64,000 nt of DNA from Clostridia bacterium (GTDB lineage: Bacteria > Bacillota > Clostridia > Acetivibrionales > DSM-2933): the NCBI GenBank assembly GCA_026416815.1, contig JAOAEJ010000041.1, positions 1 through 64,000 on the forward strand. Reading direction: 5' to 3'. The notes beneath the pieces are model-generated. The model was not told the origin of the DNA. It made no database searches and was given only the letters and a program-made list of their open reading frames with translations. Shown here piece after piece: positions 24,776 through 34,633 of the stretch; position 1 is the first letter of the stretch, and the number at the start of each line of letters is the position of its first letter. The position numbers and the translations under genes were made by a program.

Positions 24776-27700
24776 AGGATATCCTCCTCTTCAGCCGGGA
24801 TAGCACAAGGGTCAAGATCAGGCAGCTCTCCCGGGCAATCTGGCTGAAGTTCAGGCAGAACACTTGCTTGCTCAATACGGGAGGAAGCTTCCAGCTGTGC
24901 ATTTTTCTTTTCAAGTTTACTTAAATAATACATATCGTTATACAGCTTCTTTAGCCTGGATTCATCATCCTTGGATTTAGTACCGTTTTCTTCGATTTCT
25001 ATTATTTCTTTCTCTATCTCATCCTTAAATAAGCTTAGAGTACTGTAATAGAAAAAACTTTCATCCTTTTGCTCTACTCCAAAGACAAGATTGTACAAGT
25101 CTGAAATATCCCATCCTATGAAGTCATGCTTGAACTGATGGAGAGAAAAACAGCTCTTTTCGGTTTTACGTAACACCGCTACTTCCCCGTCCAGACAACC
25201 ACCTACCACCAGAGGACTGTGAGCTGTAAGGAAAAATTGTACATTAGGGAAGCTCCGCCTTAATAGAGGAACTATTTTTCGCTGCCATTCAGGATGGAGA
25301 TGGGAATCAACCTCGTCAATAAAAACAATTCCATCTTCATTCACCACATTTTTGGAGCGGGGATGGGCAGCCTTTAAAAAGTTGTATATGAGACCAAAGA
25401 TGATAAGCACCGATAATGTACCCATAGATACCCTTTGGAATAATATGGGTGTATCGCTGTTTTCGGTGGCTACATAAACTTGGAATTCTGCATTTGTGCT
25501 TGTTTTCTTTATTTCTTTAAACTCAAATATATCTCCGGTAAGTTCATGTATTACATCTTGCAGGAGGTTGAATATTTCAGCATCAAAGCACTTTCCATTA
25601 TCTAGATAAGTGGTGCAAAGGCTGTATAAAAACTGTTGAATACGCCCGTCTTCGTTCCTTTCCTTAATAAAGTTGTAAGCACCAAACCTTGTCAGGTTTG
25701 TTTCCTTTAGTGTTGAGGGGGCAGGAGTTACAACTCCGTTTGATTTATCCAGAAGGCGGGAATTGGGTATCGCCAGTACCGGTATTCTACCGATAGATTC
25801 TTCAAATACCGTCTTTGTTCTATGTATTATACGATGCTCTGTATTTCTGGTAATAAATATTTTGGCATAAGCATCTTCCTTGCCGCTGTCAAAAAATTCT
25901 GCCGCTCTATTTTTATTTTTTTGGAGCAGCACAAGGATAAGACGGAAAAGATATGTTTTGCCGTATCCGTTTCGTCCAAGTAAAATATTTACCTGGGGCT
26001 GTATATTCCAATTAATTTTTTCCAGGAAATGCAGCCTGTCGATAGTTATTCTATTGATATTAATCTTGCTTTTCAGATTGCTTTTAAAATCTTTCTCTTC
26101 AATTATTTCTTCAATACGTTTTGAAGCCTCGTTTGCTTTGTCATAATCCTCCGAATCCCTATAAATCCTTTCTAAACTCCGCCAAGCTTCAATAGAGTTG
26201 TCGTCCAGATTAATCATTTTATTATAGGATTTTAAGGCTTTTTCACGATTATTTATGTTTTCATAAATCTTACCGGATTTACAGTAGGATTTTAAGGCAG
26301 AGACGGTATCCTTTTTACTTACATATATACTGCCGAGATTATTGTAGGCAATAGCTAAGTGGGGGTGAGTGCCTTCGAAAACTTTTTCCCCTATTTCTAT
26401 AGCTTTTAACTGTGATTCAATAGCCTTATCAATAAAATCCATCTTTTTGAATATGTTGGATAAGTTGTTATAAGCAGTAGCAGTACTAGGATGATATTCA
26501 CCATATAGTTTTACTAAAGCGTCAACAGCTTTTTGCTGATAAATGAGAGCTTTATCAAGCTGCCCAGAGTCTGTATAAATTGTGGATAAATTATTATAAG
26601 ATTTTGCCAAATCGGGGTGATTTGCACCTATGAATTTTTCCCTCAGTTCCAAGGCCTTTAATTGAAACTCTAAGGCATTATCCTGCTGGCGCAATCTATT
26701 GTATATGAGTGATAGGTTATCGTAGCAAGCAGCCAAAAACTTGTGGTCATAAGCTGAGGTTGCTTCACAAATATTCTTAGCTTGCATATGTACCTCAAGG
26801 GATTTGTCAAGCTGCCCCAAGTCCTTGTAAATAACACCTAAATTATTATAGTACACTGCAAAATTAGGATGCTTATCATCCAGTATTAATTTACCTATAT
26901 CAAGCGCCCTCAATTGTAAATTAAGAGCTTTTTCCAGCTGTCCCGAGGCATGGTAGACCAGAGAAAGCCTATTACAAATAGAGGCAATAAGTGCATTATT
27001 TTGTTTGAAATTTTTCAAAACAGATTCAGCTAACGCAACGTACTCCTTCTTATCTAAAGGCGTATTCGAAGACTCGTAGTTTAGGTTTGAAGCAAGTGAT
27101 TTCAACAGTTTTTCACATTTTTTTATAGTAGGTTTAGTAGTATGTTTAACTGCTTTGCCGATTATGGGGTGCATACATACCCTAAAACCGCTCTGTTGGA
27201 GCCAGCCTTTTTTTATCAACGAGTTTATGCTATCTTTAGACTTTATCTCGAGCCATGTTATAATGTGATTAATGTCTATATAGCTTGCCGGGAGAACGGA
27301 TAGATTCATAAGTATATATTTTTCATCCTTATTAAGGTTTGAAAGGCTGAATTCATCGGTAATCTGTTCAAGGAGGCCTTTGGCACTATCCTTACTACCG
27401 TTAGAAGGTAATGCAGTATCTCCTGTAAAGTTGGCTAAATTGGAGTCACTATCTTGAATTTTTTCAGCCATATCTTTTATGCTCAATGCTTGTTCCCGGC
27501 ATGTCTTTGCAAGACGAATTATTGAGAGGGTATGGTTAGCTGCAAAGTGAATCAGCTTTTCCAGGTTTTCATCGTCCTTTTGGGTATTATAATGGTGATA
27601 GAAAAGCTCCTTGCAAGCTTCGGTACTTAGAGTATCAAGGTAATATTTTTCAAAATTATCCAGGTTCATACGGGAATTAACCATCACCTTAAAAGGGAAG

Positions 27701-28485
27701 GTATGAAGTATACCCAGATCTTTATCCTCATTTTTGACATCGTCAATAATTAATAGGGTACTGCTGTCAAGGCTGTTGAGGAATTGAATTATTTTCTCAA
27801 ACTTTTCAGAGGGTGTATCCTTTATGTTAAAAATGCCCAGAATATACCCGCTTAAGTTAAATTGCTCTATAAAGGATTCCTTGAGGCTTGAGGTATAGTT
27901 TATCCAGCCTACATAGCTATATTTATTGTAGTTATCCCATAAGTAGTGCTTGCAGAGCTCTGTCTTACCTATACCCAATAAACCTGTAATAAGTATATCG
28001 TTGTTGAAGGTACCTATAAACTCTTCCAACTCTTTTAAATCCTTTTCCCTGCCAAACAGCTTTACCGGTTTAGGTGGGAGAAGGGTAAGATTTTTTTGTG
28101 CAAGCTTAAAGCCTCCTATAGAGAAGGGATTATGAGTATAATGTGAGAGTGAAAACTGGGGAATTTCTAAATTGTGTACTTCAAGATGGCTTTTAGTGGT
28201 GAGCAGCTTAAGTGCAGGTACATCAAGGTCTTCACTTAAAGGTTCAATTTTTTGCAATATGCCCTTGATAACCTCATTTTCATCAATAAAAGCTTCCAGG
28301 TATTTTTCTGTCTTTTTTGCATAATCGGGTGCTTCATTTATTGTAGCAGCAATAGCCTGGTAGTCTTTATCGTCTAAAGACCAGTTTCCCAAAGCTTTTT
28401 TCAGATAGTCAACTGTTGTTATTCCAAGGGTCTTGATTCCTGTCCAGATGACTCCCCCCAAAATAGCTGATGTTACAAAACTCAT
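24772..28485 (-). CDS. STAND NTPase-TPR-ABC-type ATPase fusion, putative immune sensor
   Basis: The 1237-residue protein combines several modules. A helical N-terminus (1-110) contains one hydrophobic stretch. An NB-ARC/STAND domain has Walker A GLLGIGKT (168-175), Walker B LLIIDDV and an N-S-R sensor loop, and is followed by a winged-helix-like region. About seven 42-residue kinesin-light-chain-type TPRs lie at about 490-790 (YNNLxxIYxxxGQLDKAL). A second ATPase of the ABC/RecF-OLD type follows, with Walker A GRNGYGKT (837-844) and Walker B FIDEVDSHLHPE (E1058) plus LTAHSPL. A charged coiled-coil tail completes it. STAND-TPR proteins act as pathogen sensors. Having two unrelated NTPases in one chain is unusual. 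ATG 28485 follows GGAGG. Confidence 0.75.
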   Translation of the reverse strand: MSFVTSAILGGVIWTGIKTLGITTVDYLKKALGNWSLDDKDYQAIAATINEAPDYAKKTEKYLEAFIDENEVIKGILQKIEPLSEDLDVPALKLLTTKSHLEVHNLEIPQFSLSHYTHNPFSIGGFKLAQKNLTLLPPKPVKLFGREKDLKELEEFIGTFNNDILITGLLGIGKTELCKHYLWDNYNKYSYVGWINYTSSLKESFIEQFNLSGYILGIFNIKDTPSEKFEKIIQFLNSLDSSTLLIIDDVKNEDKDLGILHTFPFKVMVNSRMNLDNFEKYYLDTLSTEACKELFYHHYNTQKDDENLEKLIHFAANHTLSIIRLAKTCREQALSIKDMAEKIQDSDSNLANFTGDTALPSNGSKDSAKGLLEQITDEFSLSNLNKDEKYILMNLSVLPASYIDINHIITWLEIKSKDSINSLIKKGWLQQSGFRVCMHPIIGKAVKHTTKPTIKKCEKLLKSLASNLNYESSNTPLDKKEYVALAESVLKNFKQNNALIASICNRLSLVYHASGQLEKALNLQLRALDIGKLILDDKHPNFAVYYNNLGVIYKDLGQLDKSLEVHMQAKNICEATSAYDHKFLAACYDNLSLIYNRLRQQDNALEFQLKALELREKFIGANHPDLAKSYNNLSTIYTDSGQLDKALIYQQKAVDALVKLYGEYHPSTATAYNNLSNIFKKMDFIDKAIESQLKAIEIGEKVFEGTHPHLAIAYNNLGSIYVSKKDTVSALKSYCKSGKIYENINNREKALKSYNKMINLDDNSIEAWRSLERIYRDSEDYDKANEASKRIEEIIEEKDFKSNLKSKININRITIDRLHFLEKINWNIQPQVNILLGRNGYGKTYLFRLILVLLQKNKNRAAEFFDSGKEDAYAKIFITRNTEHRIIHRTKTVFEESIGRIPVLAIPNSRLLDKSNGVVTPAPSTLKETNLTRFGAYNFIKERNEDGRIQQFLYSLCTTYLDNGKCFDAEIFNLLQDVIHELTGDIFEFKEIKKTSTNAEFQVYVATENSDTPILFQRVSMGTLSVLIIFGLIYNFLKAAHPRSKNVVNEDGIVFIDEVDSHLHPEWQRKIVPLLRRSFPNVQFFLTAHSPLVVGGCLDGEVAVLRKTEKSCFSLHQFKHDFIGWDISDLYNLVFGVEQKDESFFYYSTLSLFKDEIEKEIIEIEENGTKSKDDESRLKKLYNDMYYLSKLEKKNAQLEASSRIEQASVLPELQPDCPGELPDLDPCAIPAEEEDIL

Positions 28486-28806
28486 AAATACCTCCGACAA
28501 ACCTAGTTACTATTAATACTATAATAAGGCTAAATATCTATAATTAGTTGCCTGTACATTTTAGCAATAATATGTCAATAATAATGCTCAGACTATATTT
28601 TACTACATTATACCATAAAAAGAAAGCTGTGCATGGCCTGATACTACTTTGTTATTTTGGAATATATGATGAAGAGATACCAACCCAACAAAACTGTCCG
28701 TTATTTCTTCACTGGTAAATTAAGCTTAGAGTTTGCCATAATTAAGGTAAATAATAAAGTAGTACTAATAAATGAATTTTAATATTGAGAGTATAGTTTG
28801 ATATTA
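28486..28806. other. Divergent intergenic region
   Basis: This AT-rich region lies between the minus-strand STAND gene and the plus-strand clpS. It must hold the promoter of the immune operon. On the minus strand a TTGACA occurs near 28575 and a TATAAT near 28612, but no pair with correct spacing was found. No ORF with a binding site is present. Confidence 0.4.
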
Positions 28807-28835
28807 TTGTATATTATTTGACACATTGATATAAT
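28807..28835 (+). promoter_or_regulatory. Sigma-A promoter of clpS-clpA-aat
   Basis: TTGTAT (28807-28812), a 17-bp spacer and TATAAT (28830-28835), with TGA before it making an extended -10, lie 45 bp upstream of clpS. No CtsR or CIRCE operator is seen. Confidence 0.65.
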
Positions 28836-28879
28836 CTTATTGGATTATTTCTTAGGGGAGAAAGGCTGGAATTATTTTC

Positions 28880-29179
28880 ATGGCAGGACAAACCATTTTT
28901 AAGGAAGATATAAAAATAAAGCTGAAAAAGCCAAGGATGTACAGGGTAATACTTTTGAACGACGACTATACGACTATGGATTTTGTAGTTGAGGTGCTTA
29001 CCACCATTTTTCACAAGTCGGTCGCAGAGGCGACAAGAATTATGTTTGACGTACATCAGAAGGGCAGAGGTGTGGTAGGAATATACCCTTACGATATTGC
29101 TCTTACAAAAGTTACCCAGGTGGAAGAAGTGGCTAGTGAGAAGGGTTTCCCTTTAAAAGCTGTAATGGAAGAGGAATAA
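28880..29179 (+). CDS. clpS: ClpS, N-degron adaptor for ClpA
   Basis: ClpS recognises N-terminal Leu, Phe, Trp and Tyr and hands substrates to ClpAP. The 99-residue protein shows the family core M-Y-R-V-I-L-L-N-D-D-Y-T-T-M-D-F-V-V-E-V-L, which forms the N-degron pocket, and V-H-Q-K-G-R-G-V-V-G-I-Y. It ends at the family's usual K-A-V-M-E-E-E. The start context is moderate, with GGGGAGAAAGG 14-20 nt upstream. It is 3 bp ahead of clpA, and so is translationally linked to its partner. Confidence 0.93.
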   Translation: MAGQTIFKEDIKIKLKKPRMYRVILLNDDYTTMDFVVEVLTTIFHKSVAEATRIMFDVHQKGRGVVGIYPYDIALTKVTQVEEVASEKGFPLKAVMEEE

Positions 29180-29182
29180 AAT

Positions 29183-31456
29183 ATGAGACTTGATAATACT
29201 ACCGATAAAGTTTTATTTGCTGCCTATAATGAAGCAAAGTACAAAAAACATGAGTACATTACCCCGGAGCATATTTTATATTCATCGCTTTTTTTTGATG
29301 ATGGAAAGGATATCATTGAAAATTGTGGCGGAGATATAGAAGGTATTAAGAAGCAATTGACGGAATACATCCAGGATAATATTGCTGTTGTGGAAAGCCT
29401 CGATCCTGTGGAATCGGTAAGTGCACGAGGCTTAATGCAGATTGCAGCGTCCCATGTTTTTTCATCTGGGAGAGATGTAATAAAGGTAGGCGATATTTTA
29501 GCTGCAATATTTGAGCTTAATGAGTCCTTCGCCGGTTATATACTGGAGGCAAATGGCGTCAAAAGGCTGGACATACTCAGGTATATATCCCACGGTGTTT
29601 CAAGCGTGGATGAAAGCCAATATGGAGACGAGGATGAAGCAATTGAATTCATAGAGAATGATGAAGAGTATGAGGAAGGCGCTAAAAGTTCCGGGAATGG
29701 AAGCAAGAAAGATTTTCTAAGCCAGTTTACTACAGAACTGGTTGAAAAGGCAAGAAACGGTGATATCGACCCGCTTATAGGAAGGGAAGATATTTTGCAG
29801 AGAACTGTTCAGGTACTATCCCGTAGGCTTAAAAATAACCCTATCCATGTAGGTGACCCGGGGGTGGGAAAAACGGCGATTACCGAAGGGCTTGCCCGGT
29901 TGATAGTGGAGGATAGGGTACCCAAGAATCTTAAAGGCAGCAAAATTTATTATCTTGATATGGGGGCACTGATTGCGGGAACAAAATACAGGGGTGATTT
30001 TGAGGAACGCATAAAAAAAGTTCTAAAGGAAATCGAAAAGCAGGAGAAGGCAATCGTTTATATAGATGAGATTCATACCATTGTAGGAGCCGGAGCGGTA
30101 TCCGGTGGCGCTATGGATGCATCCAATATATTAAAGCCTATGCTTTCATCGGGGAAGCTTAGGTTTATTGGTTCTACAACCTACGATGAATATAAAAAAT
30201 ATTTCGAGAAGGATAGAGCCCTATCAAGAAGATTTCAAAAGATTGAGGTCAAGGAGCCTTCTGCAGAAGAGACTTATATGATTCTTGCCGGGTTGAAGGA
30301 ACGGTATGAGGAGTTTCATGATGTGAGTTATACCGATGAAGCCCTTCGTCTTGCAGCTGAACTCTCGGCTAAGTATATAAACGACAGGCACCTTCCCGAT
30401 AAGGCTATTGATTTGATAGATGAAGCAGGGGCATTCGCAAGGCTCAATGCCGGCGACGATGATGGAACTATAACCATCACAGGTAAGGATATTGAACGGA
30501 CAGTTTCACTCATAGCAAAAATTCCCGAGCAAAGTGTTTCGAGCAGTGAAGTAATGCAGCTCAAAGACCTGGATATAAAGTTGAAAAAAGAAGTATTCGG
30601 GCAGGAGGCTGCTATAGACACTGCTGTACGCGCTATCAAACGTTCCCGGGCAGGGTTTAACGAAGGGGAAAAGCCTGTGGCTTCATTGTTGTTTGTAGGG
30701 CCTACAGGAGTGGGGAAAACCGAGGTTTCAAAGCAGCTTTCGGCAACTCTGGGAATCCCTCTGGTTCGCTTTGATATGAGTGAATACCAGGAAAAGCATA
30801 CCGTTGCAAGACTCATCGGAGCACCTCCGGGTTACGTGGGATATGAGGAAGGCGGGCTGCTCACCGAGGCTATCAGGCGGACACCTTACTGTGTCTTGCT
30901 TCTCGATGAAGTAGAAAAGGCTCACTCCGATATATATAATGTGCTGCTTCAAATCATGGACTATGCGACCCTTACAGACAATACCGGAAAGAAAGCGGAT
31001 TTCAGAAATGTCATACTCATAATGACGTCCAATGCCGGTGCAAGAGAAGTAGGCAGGACTATGATCGGTTTTGAAAAGAGAATGGTTGACCGTGGTGCAA
31101 TAACAAAAGAGGTTGAGCGAATTTTCTCGCCGGAATTCAGAAACAGGTTGGATGAGGTTGTAGTGTTCAACCACATCAACGAGGAAATGGCGCTGCTTGT
31201 TGCAAGAAAAGCTGTAGCGAAGTTTGAAGAAAAGCTTGCAGCAAAGAAAATAAATCTTAAAGTTACCGAAAACTGCTATAAGTGGCTTGCACAAAAGGGT
31301 CTTTCTTCAACCTACGGTGCAAGGGAGATACTCCGGGTTGTGCAGGAGAAGATCAAGACATACTTTGTAGACGAAGTGCTGTTCGGGTCACTGGCAGACG
31401 GTGGTATTGCAGTAGTTGACGTTAAAGATGACCAAATTCACATTTCAAAGGAATAG
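29183..31456 (+). CDS. clpA: ClpA, Hsp100 unfoldase of the ClpAP protease
   Basis: ClpA is the AAA+ ring that unfolds substrates and feeds them to ClpP. The 757-residue length matches E. coli ClpA. It has two AAA modules, with Walker A GDPGVGKT near 224-231 and GPTGVGKT at 506-513, Walker B V-Y-I-D-E-I-H and L-L-L-D-E-V-E, and the N-terminal Clp repeat domain. It lacks the long M-domain coiled coil of ClpB/ClpC. The tripeptide I-G-F in T-M-I-G-F-E-K sits where the ClpP-binding loop is expected. Firmicutes usually use ClpC, so a ClpA directly coupled to clpS is uncommon. clpP is not in the window. Confidence 0.92.
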   Translation: MRLDNTTDKVLFAAYNEAKYKKHEYITPEHILYSSLFFDDGKDIIENCGGDIEGIKKQLTEYIQDNIAVVESLDPVESVSARGLMQIAASHVFSSGRDVIKVGDILAAIFELNESFAGYILEANGVKRLDILRYISHGVSSVDESQYGDEDEAIEFIENDEEYEEGAKSSGNGSKKDFLSQFTTELVEKARNGDIDPLIGREDILQRTVQVLSRRLKNNPIHVGDPGVGKTAITEGLARLIVEDRVPKNLKGSKIYYLDMGALIAGTKYRGDFEERIKKVLKEIEKQEKAIVYIDEIHTIVGAGAVSGGAMDASNILKPMLSSGKLRFIGSTTYDEYKKYFEKDRALSRRFQKIEVKEPSAEETYMILAGLKERYEEFHDVSYTDEALRLAAELSAKYINDRHLPDKAIDLIDEAGAFARLNAGDDDGTITITGKDIERTVSLIAKIPEQSVSSSEVMQLKDLDIKLKKEVFGQEAAIDTAVRAIKRSRAGFNEGEKPVASLLFVGPTGVGKTEVSKQLSATLGIPLVRFDMSEYQEKHTVARLIGAPPGYVGYEEGGLLTEAIRRTPYCVLLLDEVEKAHSDIYNVLLQIMDYATLTDNTGKKADFRNVILIMTSNAGAREVGRTMIGFEKRMVDRGAITKEVERIFSPEFRNRLDEVVVFNHINEEMALLVARKAVAKFEEKLAAKKINLKVTENCYKWLAQKGLSSTYGAREILRVVQEKIKTYFVDEVLFGSLADGGIAVVDVKDDQIHISKE

Positions 31457-31504
31457 AATTGGAAAATATAATAATGCTGCTGCTTAAGGAGGACTGAGGG
31501 ATTA

Positions 31505-32182
31505 ATGCCCGTTTTTCAACTAACCGAGGAGCTTGTTTTTCCTCACCCTGACCTTGCAGATGAAGATGGAATCTTGGCTGTAGGGGGAGACCTCTCTATT
31601 GATAGGCTCCTTCTTGCTTACTGCAACGGAATTTTTCCATGGTTTTCGGAAGGGGAGCCTATACTCTGGTGGTCTCCGGACCCACGATTTGTATTGTTTC
31701 CTTCCGACATAAATATCTCAAAATCAATGAATAAATTTCTCAAAAAGAGTCGGTACAGGGTTACTTTCGATACGTCTTTTGAAAAAGTTATTACACTGTG
31801 TGGCGAACTGCGTACAGAAGGTACCTGGATAAACGATGAAATGATAGAAGCGTACTGCGCTTTACATCGTCTCGGTTTTGCTCACTCGGTGGAGACATGG
31901 CATGAGGACAGGCTTGTTGGTGGTTTGTATGGGGTATCACTGGGAAGATGCTTTTTTGGGGAGTCAATGTTTTCTACGATGGATAATGCCTCAAAAACTG
32001 CACTTATAACCCTTTCCCAAAGTCTTCTTGAGAGAAATTTTCTTATGATAGACTGTCAGGTATACTCAAAACACCTTGAGTCCATGGGGGCCGTAAACCT
32101 GGAACGTAAGGAGTTTCTAAAATATCTTGAAAAAAGCCTTTGCTACGAGACTTTACGGGGAAGCTGGAAGAAGTTTGTGTAA
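31505..32182 (+). CDS. aat: Leucyl/phenylalanyl-tRNA-protein transferase
   Basis: Aat transfers Leu or Phe from aminoacyl-tRNA to proteins with N-terminal Arg or Lys, creating an N-degron for ClpS-ClpAP. The 225-residue protein has the family hallmarks: F-P-x-P-x-L-A-x-x-D-G-x-L-A-V-G-G-D-L near the start, Y-x-N-G-I-F-P-W-F, W-W-S-P-D-P-R, G-H/F-x-x-S-V-E-T-W, and the Y-G-V-S-L-G-x-x-F-F-G-E-S-M-F catalytic segment. It follows clpA by 48 bp with an AGGAGG site, giving a three-gene N-degron pathway. A 12-bp inverted repeat overlaps its stop codon. Confidence 0.93.
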   Translation: MPVFQLTEELVFPHPDLADEDGILAVGGDLSIDRLLLAYCNGIFPWFSEGEPILWWSPDPRFVLFPSDINISKSMNKFLKKSRYRVTFDTSFEKVITLCGELRTEGTWINDEMIEAYCALHRLGFAHSVETWHEDRLVGGLYGVSLGRCFFGESMFSTMDNASKTALITLSQSLLERNFLMIDCQVYSKHLESMGAVNLERKEFLKYLEKSLCYETLRGSWKKFV

Positions 32183-32200
32183 ATTTCTTCCAGCTTTAAA
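32161..32200 (+). terminator. Hairpin overlapping the aat stop codon
   Basis: AAGCTGGAAGAA (32161-32172) and TTCTTCCAGCTT (32185-32196) form a perfect 12-bp stem around the stop codon. Only a weak U-tail (TAAATTATAT) follows. Confidence 0.5.
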
Positions 32201-32253
32201 TTATATAAAGCTTTGAAGTTTTATCAAAACCACACATCCCACAATGATTGACA

Positions 32254-32298
32254 ACTTTATCATACATATTTCTGAGGTTTTTCGGAAAATGATAAAGT
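32254..32298. repeat. 9-bp inverted repeat in the leader of the LysM gene
   Basis: ACTTTATCA (32254-32262) and TGATAAAGT (32290-32298) flank 27 bp that are T/G-rich, directly upstream of the LysM gene's binding site. It may be an operator or an RNA hairpin. A TTGACA lies at its left edge. Confidence 0.4.
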
Positions 32299-32324
32299 GA
32301 GATAACTATGAAGGTGGGATTTCA

Positions 32325-33641
32325 TTGAACGATATCTATAGAAATAAACGACTAAAAATGGGATTAGAAGGACTTAAGGTGACTGCTTCAGGATTGGTTC
32401 TATCCATAGTACTTACGTCCACAGTTACGTTTAACGGCGATATAAAGGCGTATGCTGAAGGGATAAGTACCGATACACAGGTCTTTCAGAACACTTCCCC
32501 GTCGGTGTATACAGTTCAGGCCGGGGACAGTTTGTGGCTTATTTCACAAAAAACAGGAGTAAGTGTTGAAAACCTCAGGAGCTTAAATAATTTATCAGGA
32601 GATAACATATACGTAGGCCAGCAGCTGAAGCTTGTTGCTGCACCTACAGGAGGAGAACAAAGTCTAATTACAAAAACTATTTATGACTACTATACTGTAG
32701 CGCCGGGGGACAGTTTGTGGTCCATCTCCCAGAAACTCGGTGTTGCAATAGAGGTTATAAAAAGTTTAAACAATCTTACAAGTGATATTGTTTATGTGGG
32801 ACAACGACTAAAAGTTAATGAAATAAAGCTGCAGGGTACAATATATGTTGTGAAGGCTGGAGATACACTTTGGGGCATCGCTCAAAATCATAAAACCACA
32901 GTAGATTTAATCAGAAGGGCAAACAATTTGCAGAGTGACATTCTGAGTATAGGTCAAGAGCTTTTTGTGCCTATCTCAGGCCCCACAGCCCCACCTGTGC
33001 CGCCACCTACGCAGACTCCACCGGTCTACAACTGGCCTGAAGTAACTTATATGGTCCAGCCTGGAGATACATTGACTTCAGTTGCCAAGAAGTTTGGGGT
33101 TAGCATTGATACCATTGTAAAACACAACTATATGAGGGCTGAGGATTGGCTGGATGCAGGAGACAAAATTGCAATTTCAGGCTATGCACCCAGAACATAT
33201 ACAGTAACGCCAAATGAAGCTTCTGCACCTGCAAGGGTGGGGAAAATTGTGGACTGGATAACTGAAGGGCAATACCTGCTCAGAAGGGGCGATATCTTTA
33301 CGCTTGTGGATGTGGCTACCGGTACGCAATTCAAAGTAAAAATGATGGGTGGCTATAATCACTCCGATGTAGAGCCATTGACCACTAGTGATACTGCAAT
33401 TATGAAGCAGTTATTCGGAAGCTGGAAGTGGTCACCGAGGGCTATGGTAGTTTATAAAGATGGAATGAATATAGCCGCTTCCCTATCAGGGATGCCTCAT
33501 AGCTACGAGATAATATACAATAACGGAGTAACGGGACATTTCGACGTGTATCTACTCAATAGCTCTCCCCATAAGGAGAATACAGCTGCAACCTATATAG
33601 AAATGCACAGAAATATGGTACAAAAGGCAGGGGGATATTAA
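32325..33641 (+). CDS. Secreted LysM-repeat cell-wall protein
   Basis: LysM domains bind N-acetylglucosamine polymers such as peptidoglycan. The 438-residue protein has an N-terminal signal region (hydrophobic stretch about 15-40, ending near A-Y-A-E-G). Three LysM domains follow (about 60-105, 122-165 and 172-217), each with Y-x-V-x-x-G-D-x-L-W-x-I/I-A. A Pro/Thr linker near 220-235 leads to a fourth LysM (about 240-285). The 130-residue C-terminal domain (WITEGQYLLRRGDIF ... GVTGHFDVYLL) is seen in other clostridial LysM proteins but has no clear enzymatic motif. The TTG start at 32325 follows AAGGTGGG; no ATG in frame is better. Confidence 0.82.
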   Translation: MNDIYRNKRLKMGLEGLKVTASGLVLSIVLTSTVTFNGDIKAYAEGISTDTQVFQNTSPSVYTVQAGDSLWLISQKTGVSVENLRSLNNLSGDNIYVGQQLKLVAAPTGGEQSLITKTIYDYYTVAPGDSLWSISQKLGVAIEVIKSLNNLTSDIVYVGQRLKVNEIKLQGTIYVVKAGDTLWGIAQNHKTTVDLIRRANNLQSDILSIGQELFVPISGPTAPPVPPPTQTPPVYNWPEVTYMVQPGDTLTSVAKKFGVSIDTIVKHNYMRAEDWLDAGDKIAISGYAPRTYTVTPNEASAPARVGKIVDWITEGQYLLRRGDIFTLVDVATGTQFKVKMMGGYNHSDVEPLTTSDTAIMKQLFGSWKWSPRAMVVYKDGMNIAASLSGMPHSYEIIYNNGVTGHFDVYLLNSSPHKENTAATYIEMHRNMVQKAGGY

Positions 33642-33690
33642 GTAACAAAGGACTTTGGCAAGGTAGGCCAAAGTCCTTTGTTACTTTCAG
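33640..33690 (+). terminator. Strong terminator after LysM gene
   Basis: A 20-bp perfect stem (33640-33659 with 33667-33686) with a 7-nt loop overlaps the stop codon and ends in TTT. Confidence 0.85.
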
Positions 33691-33824
33691 AACTTAGTTT
33701 CAAATAAATTAGTATTATATAGTAACGTATTAGGTGGTGTTAACATAAAATATTAATAAGGTGTTTAATGCTATACAATATAAGCTTTATTTGGTGCATT
33801 TACACTTTGAAAGGGGGGGAAAGA

Positions 33825-34547
33825 ATGAAAATTTTATTTAGAGGTACTCTAATATGTTTAGTGCTTGTAATAAGCATACTTCTATTTTCAACTTTGACTT
33901 ACGGATCGGATCTGACTGTAAACGGAGGTAACTTGGTGCTAAACAGTGACACATCATCTGCTACATTATCGGGGTTAACATCCGGTACAGTAGGTACTGC
34001 AAGTTCAGACACATCCAATATGGGATTTGGAACTATTACTATCTACATGGCCTCAGCTATAACTCCGCTTTCATCTACAGATAATATTAGGATTGATGAT
34101 AACCGTGGTACCTCTGTAGGTTGGAATATAGTAGTTTCCGCTACAGACCTCACAGCAACATTGGCAGACCAGACCTCGACTGAGCCTGGGGCCCAGGTGA
34201 CAATCACTTTTCCAATGGATGAAGTTTTGACTGTTACACCAAATGATTTGACAGCCATAAACTCATCAGATTTAACAAATGTAGCAAAACAAAGCGTTGG
34301 AAGTGCTGTAACTGGTGGCGCTGGTGTTAAAATAGCCTCCGCCAGTAACGGATACGGAGCAGGTGCGTATTTACAGCAGTTGGATTATAGTCTTACAATC
34401 ACCAACTATTTACCCAATACTGTTACTGTTACACCTACCGATGCAGCGGGTTCAAAATTTGCTAACAGGGACCCAGGCTCGAAAATGCCTTTATTAGCAG
34501 GCACTTATAGTTCAACAGTTACCTATGCGCTATCAACCGGACCGTAA
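33825..34547 (+). CDS. WxL-like secreted surface protein
   Basis: WxL proteins bind peptidoglycan non-covalently through a C-terminal domain with two W-x-L motifs. This 240-residue protein has a signal peptide ending near T-Y-G-S, repeated Ser/Thr/Gly-rich beta-strand sequence, a first motif G-W-N-I-V-V near residue 103, and a final strand S-S-T-V-T-Y-A-L-S-T-G-P, where Tyr replaces Trp of the second motif. The match to the WxL fold is therefore by pattern, not perfect consensus. It is followed by its usual partner, a DUF916-type membrane protein. The start ATG 33825 lies after AAGGGGGGG. Confidence 0.65.
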   Translation: MKILFRGTLICLVLVISILLFSTLTYGSDLTVNGGNLVLNSDTSSATLSGLTSGTVGTASSDTSNMGFGTITIYMASAITPLSSTDNIRIDDNRGTSVGWNIVVSATDLTATLADQTSTEPGAQVTITFPMDEVLTVTPNDLTAINSSDLTNVAKQSVGSAVTGGAGVKIASASNGYGAGAYLQQLDYSLTITNYLPNTVTVTPTDAAGSKFANRDPGSKMPLLAGTYSSTVTYALSTGP

Positions 34548-34571
34548 CTTTTTTTAAATAACTAATGGTAT

Positions 34572-34616
34572 AAAATATCAGTGTGCCTATTATAATGGGT
34601 ACACTGATATTTTTCA
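34572..34616 (+). terminator. Terminator between WxL and DUF916 genes
   Basis: AAAATATCAGTGT (34572-34584) pairs perfectly with ACACTGATATTTT (34601-34613), followed by TC. It sits just before the next gene's binding site, so it probably works as an attenuator that makes the downstream gene less abundant. Confidence 0.7.
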
Positions 34617-34633
34617 AAGGAGGTGTTAAATTA

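Noticed and set aside
33177..33362. Minus-strand frame in the LysM gene
   Set aside because: Short antisense shadow without a ribosome binding site.
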